DNA from: Mesaphorura yosii
Taxonomy: Eukaryota; Arthropoda; Collembola; Poduromorpha; Tullbergiidae
NCBI GenBank assembly: GCA_009869945.1
Contig: WIXG01000539.1
Span: 1-41,215 of the forward strand
Reading direction: 5' to 3'
Length of the DNA: 41,215 nt
The translations under genes and the position numbers were made by a program. How positions within the stretch are numbered: the stretch's first letter is position 1; each line of letters opens with the position of its first letter. Below are positions 20,375-29,988 of this stretch, piece by piece. The notes beneath the pieces were generated by a model. It searched no databases. It was not told where the DNA came from and saw only the letters and a list, made by a program, of their open reading frames with translations.

Positions 20375-20527
20375 CTTTTATGAAAACACGGAAAAATTTC
20401 TAAACATAAAATCTTGACTTTTATTTAATCAGGTTGCTTTCTAGATTAAATTCATAGTTCTAAAGCTAACACTTTTTGTATAAAAAGTATTCTGAATAGT
20501 ATGAGCCAACATAAATTCTGGACTTCA

Positions 20528-22299
20528 CTACAATGTAATGCAAGTTTCTATAACGCCATGATAATTATAAAAGAAGCAGTCGAAACAAAGAATTTTCCTA
20601 CAATGAGCACACTTTAAAAACCGTTCTTTCTTACACTCGGAGTTAGATAAGTCACAGACAGTCGAATCAGAGTCTGTGAAGGAAAAACAAGCTTCTTTGA
20701 CTGTTTGAAAGTTTTCGGATTTCTTCGCAAGCCCAGCAGTGACCCAACAATATTTGATCATCGGCTTAAATGTCTTTGACTTAAACTGGTGGTGAATCAA
20801 CGACTGCATTCTTATAATGCTGTCCCTCGTCGTTAACTGCAATGCATGGAAGAGTTTTACGAAAAATCCAAACCGAAATATAAATGTAATTACGGTTTTC
20901 TACCTCATCTTGTGGATGTAATGCCTGGAACGATGCGTAGGAAGTGATTTGCTTGGCAAAATACTTCAACTGCAGGTGAAACGTTGTATCCAAAGGTTGA
21001 CACATGGACGTTGTCTTTTCTGGCACGTATAGCGTGGTGCAACTTATGTCTTCATCAAATACATTTTGATACAGCGCAGGGTCAGTCTGACCAGTCCAGC
21101 AGTCCAGAATGTAGAGGAAGTGATCCTTAAGTGCAGGCTTCAGTACATTATGTAAAAAGTACTGGACGTGCGTTGAAGTGAGCTTTCCAGATTTGCTGCA
21201 GGTGACTATTACATTTGGTGCGCCGAAAATATTTTCTTCAACGATGGGGCCCAGTCTTCCTGACTTCTCTTGTAAGCAGAGAAATAAGTCACCCACAACG
21301 TCTCCAGCTAGGCTAATCACGTACTGGACGGTATACGAATGTGTAGCCAAGTTCTTCGGCGATTTTGCTAGGGCAAATGTTGCTTTCTCTCCAATGTGTG
21401 ACAGAGTCCTTTTCGGTATCAGTTCGTAGGTAAAACCGGCCTGGTCTGTATTCACAACGCAATTGGGTGCAAAATGTCGGGATTGGTCTTCAAATTTCAG
21501 GCGGAATGCTTCTGCTGATTGTAGAATAGAATCTGACGATTTAACTTCTCTTCTGCTGACGACTTTTGTAATTTTTCGAGAGCGTATGGCGTGTCGATCT
21601 TTGAATTTTTGTGTCCAGGCTGTACTTGCACTGAACTTGAAACTTTTGTTTTCTAGTTGGTTATATTTTTGAAGCGCCCAACTGCGAAGATGATTGTCGG
21701 TGATACAGTTGAAGGCTTCTCTTGCTTGAAGGAACATGGTCCATGTGTATTCGTCTATTGACTGGTACTTGTCAAATATTGTGCCACCTGCATCGATTTG
21801 ACCTTGCCACTTCTTTTTGTACTTCATGTCTTTGAATTCGGTGGCACCATTTTTTCGTATAGTGTTAAGACTCCAATTTGGATGATCACGGATAAGTTGA
21901 AGTATTTCCATCTTCCTTTTCAAGGGCACCTGGGACTTGCTGGGGAAAATTTCTTGGCCTTCGTCATTAAAGCAGGATCCTTGGCTTGCCGATGACATTT
22001 CACTGCTAGCCTGTGAGTCATCTGGAATACAACAATGGAAGTGTCGGAATATCATAGTCGTCAATTCATTGATCAGTTTATGAGTAGTGGAACTTACCAT
22101 CTAAATACAATTCTGCCTCCTCGATCAGTTTTGAGTCCGACAATACATCCAAAAATCTGTTCAGCAGCTCCTTCGCTATCAAAGTTTCTTGCTTGGAGGC
22201 GTCTCGAGGTTTAAAATTAGGAAATTCCTTCTCTACCAAAATCACGAACTGTTTCGCAACTGAAGAAGGGCTTATCTGAACTTCTTCCGGGCCCTCCAT
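20528..22299 (-). CDS. pogo/Jerky-like transposase (CENP-B HTH plus DDE domain)
   Basis: Exons on the minus strand: 22299-22098, 22021-20904 and 20836-20528, GT-AG borders, phases 1 and 0; 542 aa, or 551 aa from an upstream ATG at 22326. Exon 2 has an N-terminal DNA-binding part, then a CENP-B-type HTH (SASTAWTQKFKDRHAIRSRK), then the DDE nuclease: NTDQAGFTYEL (first Asp), LYILDCWTGQTDP (second Asp) and VPEKTTSMCQPLDTTF, the conserved block before the third acidic residue. Exon 3 ends in a Cys-rich finger-like tail (FLKCAHCRKILCFDCFF). No stop or frameshift was found, and AATAAA (minus strand, 20425-20420) follows the stop, so the gene may be functional. Confidence 0.78.
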
Positions 22300-22654
22300 T
22301 CTGGTTCTGTGGTAACAAGCATGCATGCGTTAGATACACAATTAGATGGCTTTGGAAATAGAAAAGGAGGAACCTCACCTCACCTGTAGTAAGTCACGAG
22401 TTTGTCGTGCACGTAACCAGCCAATGCGTCAGTTCAGTGAGAGTCTCACTAATCAATCAGCTGCAGGTCATTTGCAATTACTAATTGTACCAGCCGGACC
22501 TGATTCCCAAATGAGCAGGCACAAGAACAATAGTGCGCACGCGCATTACTCTATTTGTACAGAGCGCCTGCAATGCCACATTGCTCTACAGAGAACTAGA
22601 ATCCTTGCCTGCCTTACTTGGCATCCAAACAGAAAAGAGAGTAAACATAGGAGA

Positions 22655-22868
22655 AGGGAGGGGACCCTTTGTTTTGTCTGTTTTTCGCGTGTTAATTCCC
22701 ATAAGAAAATCCGTACTCTGGCATTCGCGAAAATTTGTTTTACCATAACTCTGGTCCTTTTCGGCGTTGCTCGGGTTGACACCACTTTTGGAGGTTTGGG
22801 GACATAGGTAATCGCCATAAAAATTTTGGACCGAATTTGATATGGGACGAGCCGTGTAGTCTCCTTGT
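22655..22868 (-). repeat. right terminal inverted repeat
   Basis: Inverted copy of 20160-20374; ends on the outer side at TCTCCTTG. Confidence 0.75.
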
Positions 22869-23189
22869 CAGTTGGGGCTGACGAGAAATTCAATTTCAAA
22901 GTTGGCGGAGCAGGTGCAGAAATTTGGGAAAGTTGTCTCTGACCTAAAAATGGAGCCATTTGAGGAAGGTTATCAATAAAAGTCTTTGTTTCCAAACTCG
23001 CGTGCGTCTTTCTTCCTTGAATCTAAATTGACAATCCAGAATCCACTTGCAAGTCCTACAGTATCTGCAGCAACTGCACCTCTGCCACCACCACCACGAC
23101 CAGAGCCGCCTAAACCCGACCCGGTCATGTGCCCGAATGTGGTCGCATCTTCAGAGTCGAATACAGCTCTGAAGTGATTACCGAAACGT
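22869..23189. other. region between transposon and zinc-finger pseudogene
   Basis: No independent gene. A Pro-rich open stretch at 23058-23130 (LPPPPRPEPPKPDP) is in frame with nothing else and may be the linker of the decayed zinc-finger gene that follows. Confidence 0.4.
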
Positions 23190-23536
23190 ACACACGGCCC
23201 TGCGGATCGATTCAAGTGCATGCATGAGGGATGCGGGGTCAGATTCAAGAAAAAGAAAGGGTTGGCACGCCATGCAGACGTCCACATCGAGACCGGGTCC
23301 TTCCTCTGCTCCTTCTGCGGAAGTCCTTCAGGACAAGGTTCACTTTTCGAAATCATACCGGGTATATGCACATGAATATTGGAAAAAGGAAGGGCCCATA
23401 CATCTACAATGTGTGCAACTTGCCATTTCCTGGATCCATCCAGCTCCGAAGCCACGTTTTGGAAGCCCACGATTTGCGAACTGAGCGGACTCGGCTCAAG
23501 TGCCTACACTGCCCCCGACAGTGCGTTTGCCATAAA
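23190..23536 (+). pseudogene. C2H2 zinc-finger gene fragment, frameshifted
   Basis: RFKCMHEGCGVRFKKKKGLA and RHADVHIETGSFLCSFCG form one and a half fingers. The frame then shifts near 23315 and continues as KSFRTRFTFRNHTGYMH, a further finger with its first Cys lost (YIYNVCNLPFPGSIQLRSHV), then LKCLHCPRQ. Three or four finger units are recognisable. With a frameshift and a lost zinc ligand it is a pseudogene. Confidence 0.6.
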
Positions 23537-24005
23537 CCTGCGCCGATATGAACCTTTCACACAACCTGAACCTGAACACAGAGTTAATTAGCAGATTGAC
23601 AACATTGATTGCTTCGCCTCATTCCGACCTCTCAAAAATCTAATTTGAGCTTTCTTTGACCTTTAATCCTAAAATTGCTACTTTCATTTCACATTGTCGC
23701 AAATTGTCGAGTATAGAACATATAGAATTCAACCATTGCTATGGTTCAATATAATGGCAATTGTACCACGAATGCATTCATGGTACAATTTGTAAAGACG
23801 ACATGAAATTAGCATGTGCGTAATATTTTCTTGTGTTGTTGGCGCACAACTTTCAATTTGAAGTTGAATTTTAAACCTTGCATTAAAGCCAAGAAATATG
23901 TTTCGGCGAAAGTATTGACATATTGCCCTTCATCTACATTTTGGACGTACAACCCGGTTGTTAAGTTTAGTTGTCGGAAAAAATTTGCGCTCTCATCTGC
24001 AACTA
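23537..24005. other. AT-rich region with a 32-bp palindrome
   Basis: No gene is supported. It contains the palindrome at 23759-23790, listed separately. Confidence 0.45.
23759..23790. repeat. 32-bp near-perfect palindrome
   Basis: AATTGTACCA and TGGTACAATT pair perfectly around a centre that is itself palindromic (GAATGCATTC); only one pair (C/A) mismatches. It could be a MITE relic or a protein-binding site. Confidence 0.7.
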
Positions 24006-24114
24006 CAGTGAGCTTCAAAAGTCGGGGAACCAGAGAAAGTGAAGAGAAAGAAATTATACCGACACCATAACAATATCTTTATTTCTCTGGTTCCCCGACT
24101 TTTGGAGCTCACTG
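24006..24114. mobile_element. 109-bp Tc1/mariner MITE
   Basis: Terminal inverted repeats of about 33 bp (24006-24038 and 24082-24114) with a single mismatch. They start CAGTGAGCT and are flanked on both sides by TA, the Tc1/mariner target duplication. There is no coding capacity. The near-identity of the arms suggests recent activity. Confidence 0.8.
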
Positions 24115-24291
24115 TATGTGCTCCTTTCGCGATGCTTGCCATGAAATATTGTGACCGGAACGGCCAATTTGCTGATTGCGTTTGGGAAACCGTAATAAAT
24201 AAAAATACACTTGCTGGCAATGCATTAACCTATCATTACGGGGTATACAAAGGTTTTAATTGGTCACACATTTAATAGAACAGTGAGTTAA

Positions 24292-26259
24292 TTATGGACA
24301 TTTGTCTTTCAAAGGCATTTCAGAATTCTGCGACTGAAAGTTGTAAGGCACAATTGAAAACCCCGCATTGTGTACATTCATGATTGGCCATTCTTCTGCT
24401 CGCGTGCAGTGCGTGACTCCGTACGTGTACCACACAACCACATCCTCGTTCAGCACCGACTCATTGTCTTGCATGTACTTCGGCAGTCCTTCGCCAGCCC
24501 TTCCTGTCCGTGGGAACTTGTCTGCTGGCGTCTGTTCTTTATCCTTGTAACTTGTAACCCAAACGGGATGCTTGACAAACTGAGCATGTCCAAGAATCGG
24601 GCTTGAATCGGTCAAGTACGTGTACGAAAACGTTTCTGGGCGCAACGCATAACCCCGCGGTGACCCGTGTACATTACGGGAGGCAGCGTTAATCACATGC
24701 CACGAACGCTGTGCCTGGAAATCGTGGTCATGAAACCCCTCAACTGCAACCAGTCTCTTCTTGGCCGAAAACACACCCGGATCAGGATTCTCTGGGCTAA
24801 CGGGATCCGCAGTTACGTCAGTTTCCAAGAAATGATTAGCATGGCCGTCGATATCGAAATCAATACGGTAGTTGAAGAAGTGCTGATGTGGTGGGCCCAC
24901 CAAGTAGTCGTTGATGAAAGTTGTACAGTTCTCTATACAGTCTCCTTCATCCGTGTTTGCTTCGGATACCCCACGTGCCAAAACGATTCCCGTCAGCCTC
25001 GACCTGATTTCCAGGGCACCATCCATTTGGAAAATGTAGTCGAATGTATAGTCATAATTGCCTATTGTCGTCATCATCGTCAACACCAATGCGCGTCCTC
25101 GACGCCCATCCACGTCTCCACTGACGTAGTCCGTATGCTTGTACAAAAGTCCGGAATCTCTTTCATACGCTGCCACGCAGCCTTGGATGATGTATGGTTC
25201 TCCGGTATCATCTTCGACAGCAGTACAGTTGAACAGCACCGCGTTCTCAGGAACATCAAGGCCAATGGTGAGTTGGTTTACATTCTTGCCAATGCCATAT
25301 TCACCCGCATCAAAAGCCGACCGCCACCGCCACGCTCGACCTTTGCCTCCATAGGGTACAAACATCTCTGCCATATTAGCCTTATACAACACCATTCGTT
25401 GTTCGCAGTCGGCGTTGTATGTCACGTGACGAAGCTGTAAACCGAAGATCGGGTCCATGCTGTAATGTAACTTCCATTTGTACCAAGACAGACGTTGGCC
25501 TTCTACTTGAATCGACGTCCCAGAAGGTTGATTTATTTGTAGAGGTTGCAGAAATGGCTTGTCGTCAAAATTTGGCAACTCTTCGATGCCAGATGTCATG
25601 TTGACCCGTTCGTCGTCCCAAACGGAAATCACAATGTGATTATGCAAGTCAACGGTGACGATCAGACCTTCTACAACGCTCCAGTATGAGAATCTAGACT
25701 TCGGGTTGCGGAAATTGGTGATGGCACGCACGAGCCTTCCGTCAGCGCTTTGCTCCTCTGCTGCAAGAAGGCCAGGTGCCCACACATCAAGCACAGCGTC
25801 GTCCGGCTCTAGGCCGCGTGCTTGAATGGCTGCTAGCCATTGTGCATTGGAACGGATGAGCCGCTCAGCCTCATCAAACTCTTCGTTCATCATGGCCGGA
25901 GATACTCCGTCTGGTTGTTGAGTGATGTCGGTAACGCGCCCAGCTTCCAAGTCAATCACCATCTCCACCAGCAGGTTAGAAGTCATGTCGAATAGTGCCG
26001 CGTACGCACGACGCACATATCCTGCAGCGGACTGTGACAGCCAGTCTTCTTTCTTTGGCTCTTGCGTACGAATTATTGGGTATTTGATTGTGCCCGGAAA
26101 TGGACCAAAAGCCTTGATAATTTGCAGGGTCCGACTAATTTCATCGGGGGTCAAATCGTCAAATGGACAACGGTCAAGTCCCTCACACGTTATGACATTA
26201 GACTTGATTGGCGTTGCTAGAAATGAAAAAAGGATGACCAAAGGTACTAAACGCTCCAT
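24292..26259 (-). CDS. secreted copper amine oxidase (intronless)
   Basis: One uninterrupted exon, 655 aa. Residues 1-20 form a signal peptide (VPLVILFSFLATPIKS), so the enzyme is secreted or luminal. Copper/topaquinone amine oxidases oxidise primary amines to aldehydes with release of ammonia and hydrogen peroxide. Key residues are all present: catalytic base Asp317 in FDAGEYG, the topaquinone precursor Tyr402 in IGNYDY, copper ligands His458 and His460 in PHQHFFNY, and His630 in MNVHNAGF. Spacing (85, 56-58 and 170 residues) is like that of animal and bacterial members. The ATG at 26259 is used; codons upstream lack an ATG. It is divergent from the Kelch receptor kinase with about 850 bp between. 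Absence of introns, as in that neighbour, contrasts with the spliced genes elsewhere in the window. The amine substrate is unknown. Confidence 0.92.
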   Translation of the reverse strand: MERLVPLVILFSFLATPIKSNVITCEGLDRCPFDDLTPDEISRTLQIIKAFGPFPGTIKYPIIRTQEPKKEDWLSQSAAGYVRRAYAALFDMTSNLLVEMVIDLEAGRVTDITQQPDGVSPAMMNEEFDEAERLIRSNAQWLAAIQARGLEPDDAVLDVWAPGLLAAEEQSADGRLVRAITNFRNPKSRFSYWSVVEGLIVTVDLHNHIVISVWDDERVNMTSGIEELPNFDDKPFLQPLQINQPSGTSIQVEGQRLSWYKWKLHYSMDPIFGLQLRHVTYNADCEQRMVLYKANMAEMFVPYGGKGRAWRWRSAFDAGEYGIGKNVNQLTIGLDVPENAVLFNCTAVEDDTGEPYIIQGCVAAYERDSGLLYKHTDYVSGDVDGRRGRALVLTMMTTIGNYDYTFDYIFQMDGALEIRSRLTGIVLARGVSEANTDEGDCIENCTTFINDYLVGPPHQHFFNYRIDFDIDGHANHFLETDVTADPVSPENPDPGVFSAKKRLVAVEGFHDHDFQAQRSWHVINAASRNVHGSPRGYALRPETFSYTYLTDSSPILGHAQFVKHPVWVTSYKDKEQTPADKFPRTGRAGEGLPKYMQDNESVLNEDVVVWYTYGVTHCTRAEEWPIMNVHNAGFSIVPYNFQSQNSEMPLKDKCP

Positions 26260-27110
26260 TGTGACTTTACAGAGCAAAATCGTTGCCGTAAATTAATGAT
26301 GGTGCTCTGTATTGAATTGTGGCTCCTTTTAAGTTCCATTTTCATTCCACAAAACGTCCAGATTCGTGCTGTTGAGTGGCCTACATTATGTGACAAAGTG
26401 TACGTCAGGTGCTGCTTCCAGGAATTGCGAGGCACTTGACGGCAGAATTCTGCTGAATTACCTTACGCCGCTTCATAAATGAATTAGCAATCAATCTGTT
26501 CTTGACAAGATCACGTTGCCATTCCGTGGTTGTCCTCAAGTATCTCAAAAGACGCAACTACAGAGTTTTCCACCAATAACATGACAACTTTTTCACGTTA
26601 AGTCCGGTATCCAAATAATACTCTATGGCAATGTGGAATTGAATTATCTACCTCGATAATAATCAGCAATAATTCATCGCTGAATCACAAATTTCTCATG
26701 AAAGTCGAGCAGTCACAAAGCACGTGCCTTATCGTATGACAATGTACTGTGTGTGTATACTATCACAATTGCAAGTGTAAATGGATGGTAAGTGAAACTG
26801 CATGATCAATTTGCTCACCCATTACCTCTCAGAAGATTTACTCGCAAGCTGTCAACTTCAAAGTCTTTTCGGTTTCAATAATAATAGTAGTACAGTAGTA
26901 TTTTATTTACGTTGAAATGCGCGTCTGTCACAATTTGCCCCATTTGCACCTACATAAATCTACACTACCGGCAACGTAATCCACGGATCAGTAAGAACAA
27001 AGTAAATCATGTTGGCTATAGCTCACACTACAAGTACATTGGTCTTAGTACAATTGTGCAAGTTATAAAGGCATCTCTCGGCTTCTCACGTTGTGAATAC
27101 CTGATTAATA
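26260..27110. other. divergent promoter region of amine oxidase and Kelch receptor kinase
   Basis: About 850 bp, AT-rich. It contains CCTTATC at 26727-26733 and a TATA box for the plus-strand gene at 27064-27069. No gene is supported inside. Confidence 0.5.
27064..27069 (+). promoter_or_regulatory. TATA box of the Kelch receptor kinase gene
   Basis: TATAAA 42-47 bp upstream of the start codon, which implies a very short leader of roughly 15-20 bases. Confidence 0.5.
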
Positions 27111-29252
27111 ATGAAGCTCATAATATTACTCATACTCGTACTTAGTAGTACACAAGTGACAACCGGTGAAATATCGTGGATAGACACAGGCACAAGACTT
27201 CCATCCGGATGCTACGGGTTTACGTCATTGTTTGACGGCAATGACACGATTTACACCATTGGTGGATGGACTGGAACTGAAGCCACAAGTGGACAAGTAC
27301 TTCAGTACACAGTCTCAACTGGCGCAATTGAATTCCATGGATATTTTGTGCCAGTGTACAGCGGACAAGCATTGTTCTTTAATGATGATATTTTTTACTT
27401 TGGTGGTCGCAGCACTTCTGGCCAGTACAGCTCAGCCATTTACAAATATTCAATATCAACGCAGAATTATGTTCACATTAACGACTTGCCAGTCGCCATG
27501 TATTCATTCGCATCCGCCTGGGACCCCGACCAGCAACGATTCTTCATGTTTGGGGGAACCAGCTCCGTTGGTAGCATGGATCACATTCTTCAGTACGATC
27601 CATCAAGCAACCAAGTTCTGAATGTTGGAATCCTTCCCAACGCTTCCTATGAAGCGACCGCAGTTTGGACTGACCACTACGCGTTCATATTCGGCGGTTC
27701 TCCGAGATACGACATGTTGAGATTCGATCCAGCTACGAGAAGCGTAATGAAGCTTGCAACAGGGTTACCCAATCCGATCTTCAGTCCGTGCTCCATCTTT
27801 GCCAACAATAGGCACGTATACATTGTCAACTGGTCTGACATGATGAGATTCGACCCAGACGCTGAACAAGCTGTGCAAGTTCAAACAGATGACAATTGGC
27901 CGGTGTCCATGATGTTCCCGGGAATTGCTTACGTCAGTGAATTGAATAGAATTTACATATTCGGTGGATGGGGCTACTTTGGGGGACAGTCCGGGGATAG
28001 GTTCATGGATGAAATTTCTTATTTGGATCTGGACCAGGATAGGCTTGGAGCGTCCAGGGGAAACAATCAAATCACTCTGTACTTACTCAGTATCGGTGTT
28101 CCACTCTTCGCGGTCTTCCTGTTGACTACATTCTGCTGGTATAGATATCGTAGTAGCCATGACCGTCAACGAATTCAGACAATCGGAGTTGCAAAAGTTG
28201 AAGACGATACTGCGTGGGATCCACCAACCGGTGTTGGGCTCAACGATCACGAGATTGAAGAGTTTGAGTCGGGCGTCCCGAAGCTGAACTACTGCCTCTT
28301 ACAAGACCCATTTATCAGTCGTGGAAATGTAATCTACCAGCCATACAACCGTCTGTTTGAGCTTCAGGAAGATGCCGTAAGGGTGGACAGAGCGCACGTG
28401 TTAGGATCGGGACAGTTTGGGGTCGTACTAAAAGGCGAGCTCGTCGCAACTGGAACCCCCGTGGCTATCAAGACCATAAAATTTGCTAACCGCTCTTCCA
28501 AACACTACGTCAAGGCATTACTTGGGGAACTCAAGATTCTGATTTACCTCGGCCGACATCCACACATTGTCAATTTGATTGGCGCGTGTACAGCACAATT
28601 GCGGAAGGGCTCCGTCCTCATCTGCGTTGAGTTTTGTCAACTCGGGGATATGGAAACTTACCTGCGCGTTGGAAAAAGTTCATTCAACAACAAAACTCCA
28701 TCACATTACAAACCGTGGCAGGACGCGGACCCATTCAACATCCATGACCTCTTCCATTGGAGTTGGCAAATTGCAAACGCCATGTCATACATGGCCGAGC
28801 GTAAAGTGATTCATGGTGATCTAGCCACCCGCAACGTGCTTCTCGCCGATCGTAAATGCGCTAAGGTGACAGATTTCGGACTTGCCAAACAATTGTACAA
28901 TTATACCATTTACATTAGAACTTACGACACGCCAATGCCCTGGAGGTCGCTTGCCGTTGAATCGTTGCGAGAAATGAGTTTCAGCACACAGTCAGACGTC
29001 TGGTCGTTTGGTGTCACTCTGTGGGAGATATTTTCACTTGGCGATATTCCTTACACGGCTGTTACACAATTCAGCATGGACTTTGTCACACGCTTACTCG
29101 AAGGCTTCCGCTTACAACGCCCGGCACATGCTCCGAGCGAGCTCTACGATGCGATGCTAGCTTGTTGGAACGTGCAACCAAAGGAAAGACCTTCGTTTGG
29201 AGAACTCATACAGATTCTTCTAGAAATGGAGGGAAAACACTGCCATAGTTGA
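27111..29252 (+). CDS. receptor tyrosine kinase with Kelch-propeller ectodomain
   Basis: Single exon, 713 aa. Signal peptide about 1-19 (LIILLILVLSS). Residues about 25-315 form a Kelch beta-propeller: Gly-Gly pairs at 51, 98, 148, 195 and 285, each after a hydrophobic strand (YTIGG, FYFGG, FMFGG, FIFGG, YIFGG), and a degenerate blade near 239 (YIVNW), so six blades spaced 44-50 residues. A transmembrane helix lies at about 321-343. The tyrosine kinase spans about 425-705: GSGQFG loop (432-437), VAIK with Lys454, HGDLATRN (H568, D570), DFG (588-590) and SDVWSFGVTLWE. The short insert before HGD and the activation loop resemble the PDGFR/VEGFR group. HRD is changed to HGD, and the APE motif reads AVE. 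Ligand unknown. I know of no standard animal receptor kinase with this architecture. Confidence 0.88.
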   Translation: MKLIILLILVLSSTQVTTGEISWIDTGTRLPSGCYGFTSLFDGNDTIYTIGGWTGTEATSGQVLQYTVSTGAIEFHGYFVPVYSGQALFFNDDIFYFGGRSTSGQYSSAIYKYSISTQNYVHINDLPVAMYSFASAWDPDQQRFFMFGGTSSVGSMDHILQYDPSSNQVLNVGILPNASYEATAVWTDHYAFIFGGSPRYDMLRFDPATRSVMKLATGLPNPIFSPCSIFANNRHVYIVNWSDMMRFDPDAEQAVQVQTDDNWPVSMMFPGIAYVSELNRIYIFGGWGYFGGQSGDRFMDEISYLDLDQDRLGASRGNNQITLYLLSIGVPLFAVFLLTTFCWYRYRSSHDRQRIQTIGVAKVEDDTAWDPPTGVGLNDHEIEEFESGVPKLNYCLLQDPFISRGNVIYQPYNRLFELQEDAVRVDRAHVLGSGQFGVVLKGELVATGTPVAIKTIKFANRSSKHYVKALLGELKILIYLGRHPHIVNLIGACTAQLRKGSVLICVEFCQLGDMETYLRVGKSSFNNKTPSHYKPWQDADPFNIHDLFHWSWQIANAMSYMAERKVIHGDLATRNVLLADRKCAKVTDFGLAKQLYNYTIYIRTYDTPMPWRSLAVESLREMSFSTQSDVWSFGVTLWEIFSLGDIPYTAVTQFSMDFVTRLLEGFRLQRPAHAPSELYDAMLACWNVQPKERPSFGELIQILLEMEGKHCHS

Positions 29253-29988
29253 CGTTGTGCTACGACTGCCACAAATTTACAATTTGTTAATTATAGGAGT
29301 TATTAGTATCATTACTGTATAGTTAAAGTCGGAGAGAAATTGCTACAATGTATTATCAAATTAAAACCCAAATTTCATGAATTAACGTCACGGAATATTG
29401 TACGCCACACTTTGTCCTCTCCACCCTATGTTCGCCTGGTTCTGCTAGCCCAACACAAGTGTGAAAGTTTATTGCCATCATTCAACGACCACGGACCGAT
29501 TCCGAAAATTGTCCTTTCGGAGCCGGATCCATAATTAATTATATACACATTCTATACACAGGTGAGCAAGTCACCAAAACAGCCCACGTGCCGAATTGCA
29601 ATTTTGGTGCAATTTCTAAGGCCCCAGGATTTCTGGCTTGGAACTTTGCATGGTAGCAGGGCCTAGTCGCAATGGCGCAAAGTAGAGCCTGCGATTCCGG
29701 GTGTCTCGAGAGAAACGGAGGCACAAAGTCGGCCTGGTGGTGTTCAGAGGGGCGGGGATTCTATGATGACCCCATCCAAGTTTGGTGTCGTTGGAATCTG
29801 AGAACCTTGGCTTTCCAATGCAACACACCGCAAACGCCCACGACGACCAGGGAGCTACAGGAGGCTCCGAAAGTTCCCACTGCACGAGTGCATTTGTCTC
29901 ATTTGCGCCCCGAGAACGAGGCCGTTCATACATAGTGCGGTGAGCTGAAATCAGTCTGACAGTCAATTCTCACTCGAACAAAACACTT
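29253..29988. other. intergenic region without a recognised gene
   Basis: A moderately GC-rich segment at 29600-29940 is open on both strands for about 100 codons, but neither translation resembles a family. It could be a repeat relic. Confidence 0.4.

Larger units (their letters stand above)
20160..22868. mobile_element. pogo/Jerky-type DNA transposon with long terminal inverted repeats
   Basis: Two long inverted arms, 20160-20374 and 22655-22868, are roughly 85-90 percent identical by eye. Shared stretches include GGACCAGAGTTATGG, AAACAAATTTTCGCGAATG and TATGGGAATTAACACG. They enclose a three-exon transposase gene on the minus strand. Similarity may extend beyond 20160 and 22868, so true ends and the TA target duplication were not fixed. 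Arms of more than 200 bp are long for pogo-like elements. Confidence 0.75.

Noticed and set aside
24667..25440. 257-codon plus-strand open frame
   Set aside because: Antisense to the amine oxidase, which has every catalytic residue in place.
29616..29966. 116-codon minus-strand frame after the Kelch kinase
   Set aside because: Considered as a 3' exon of the BVMO gene, but that gene already has a stop at 29989 and the sequence has no match to its C-terminus.
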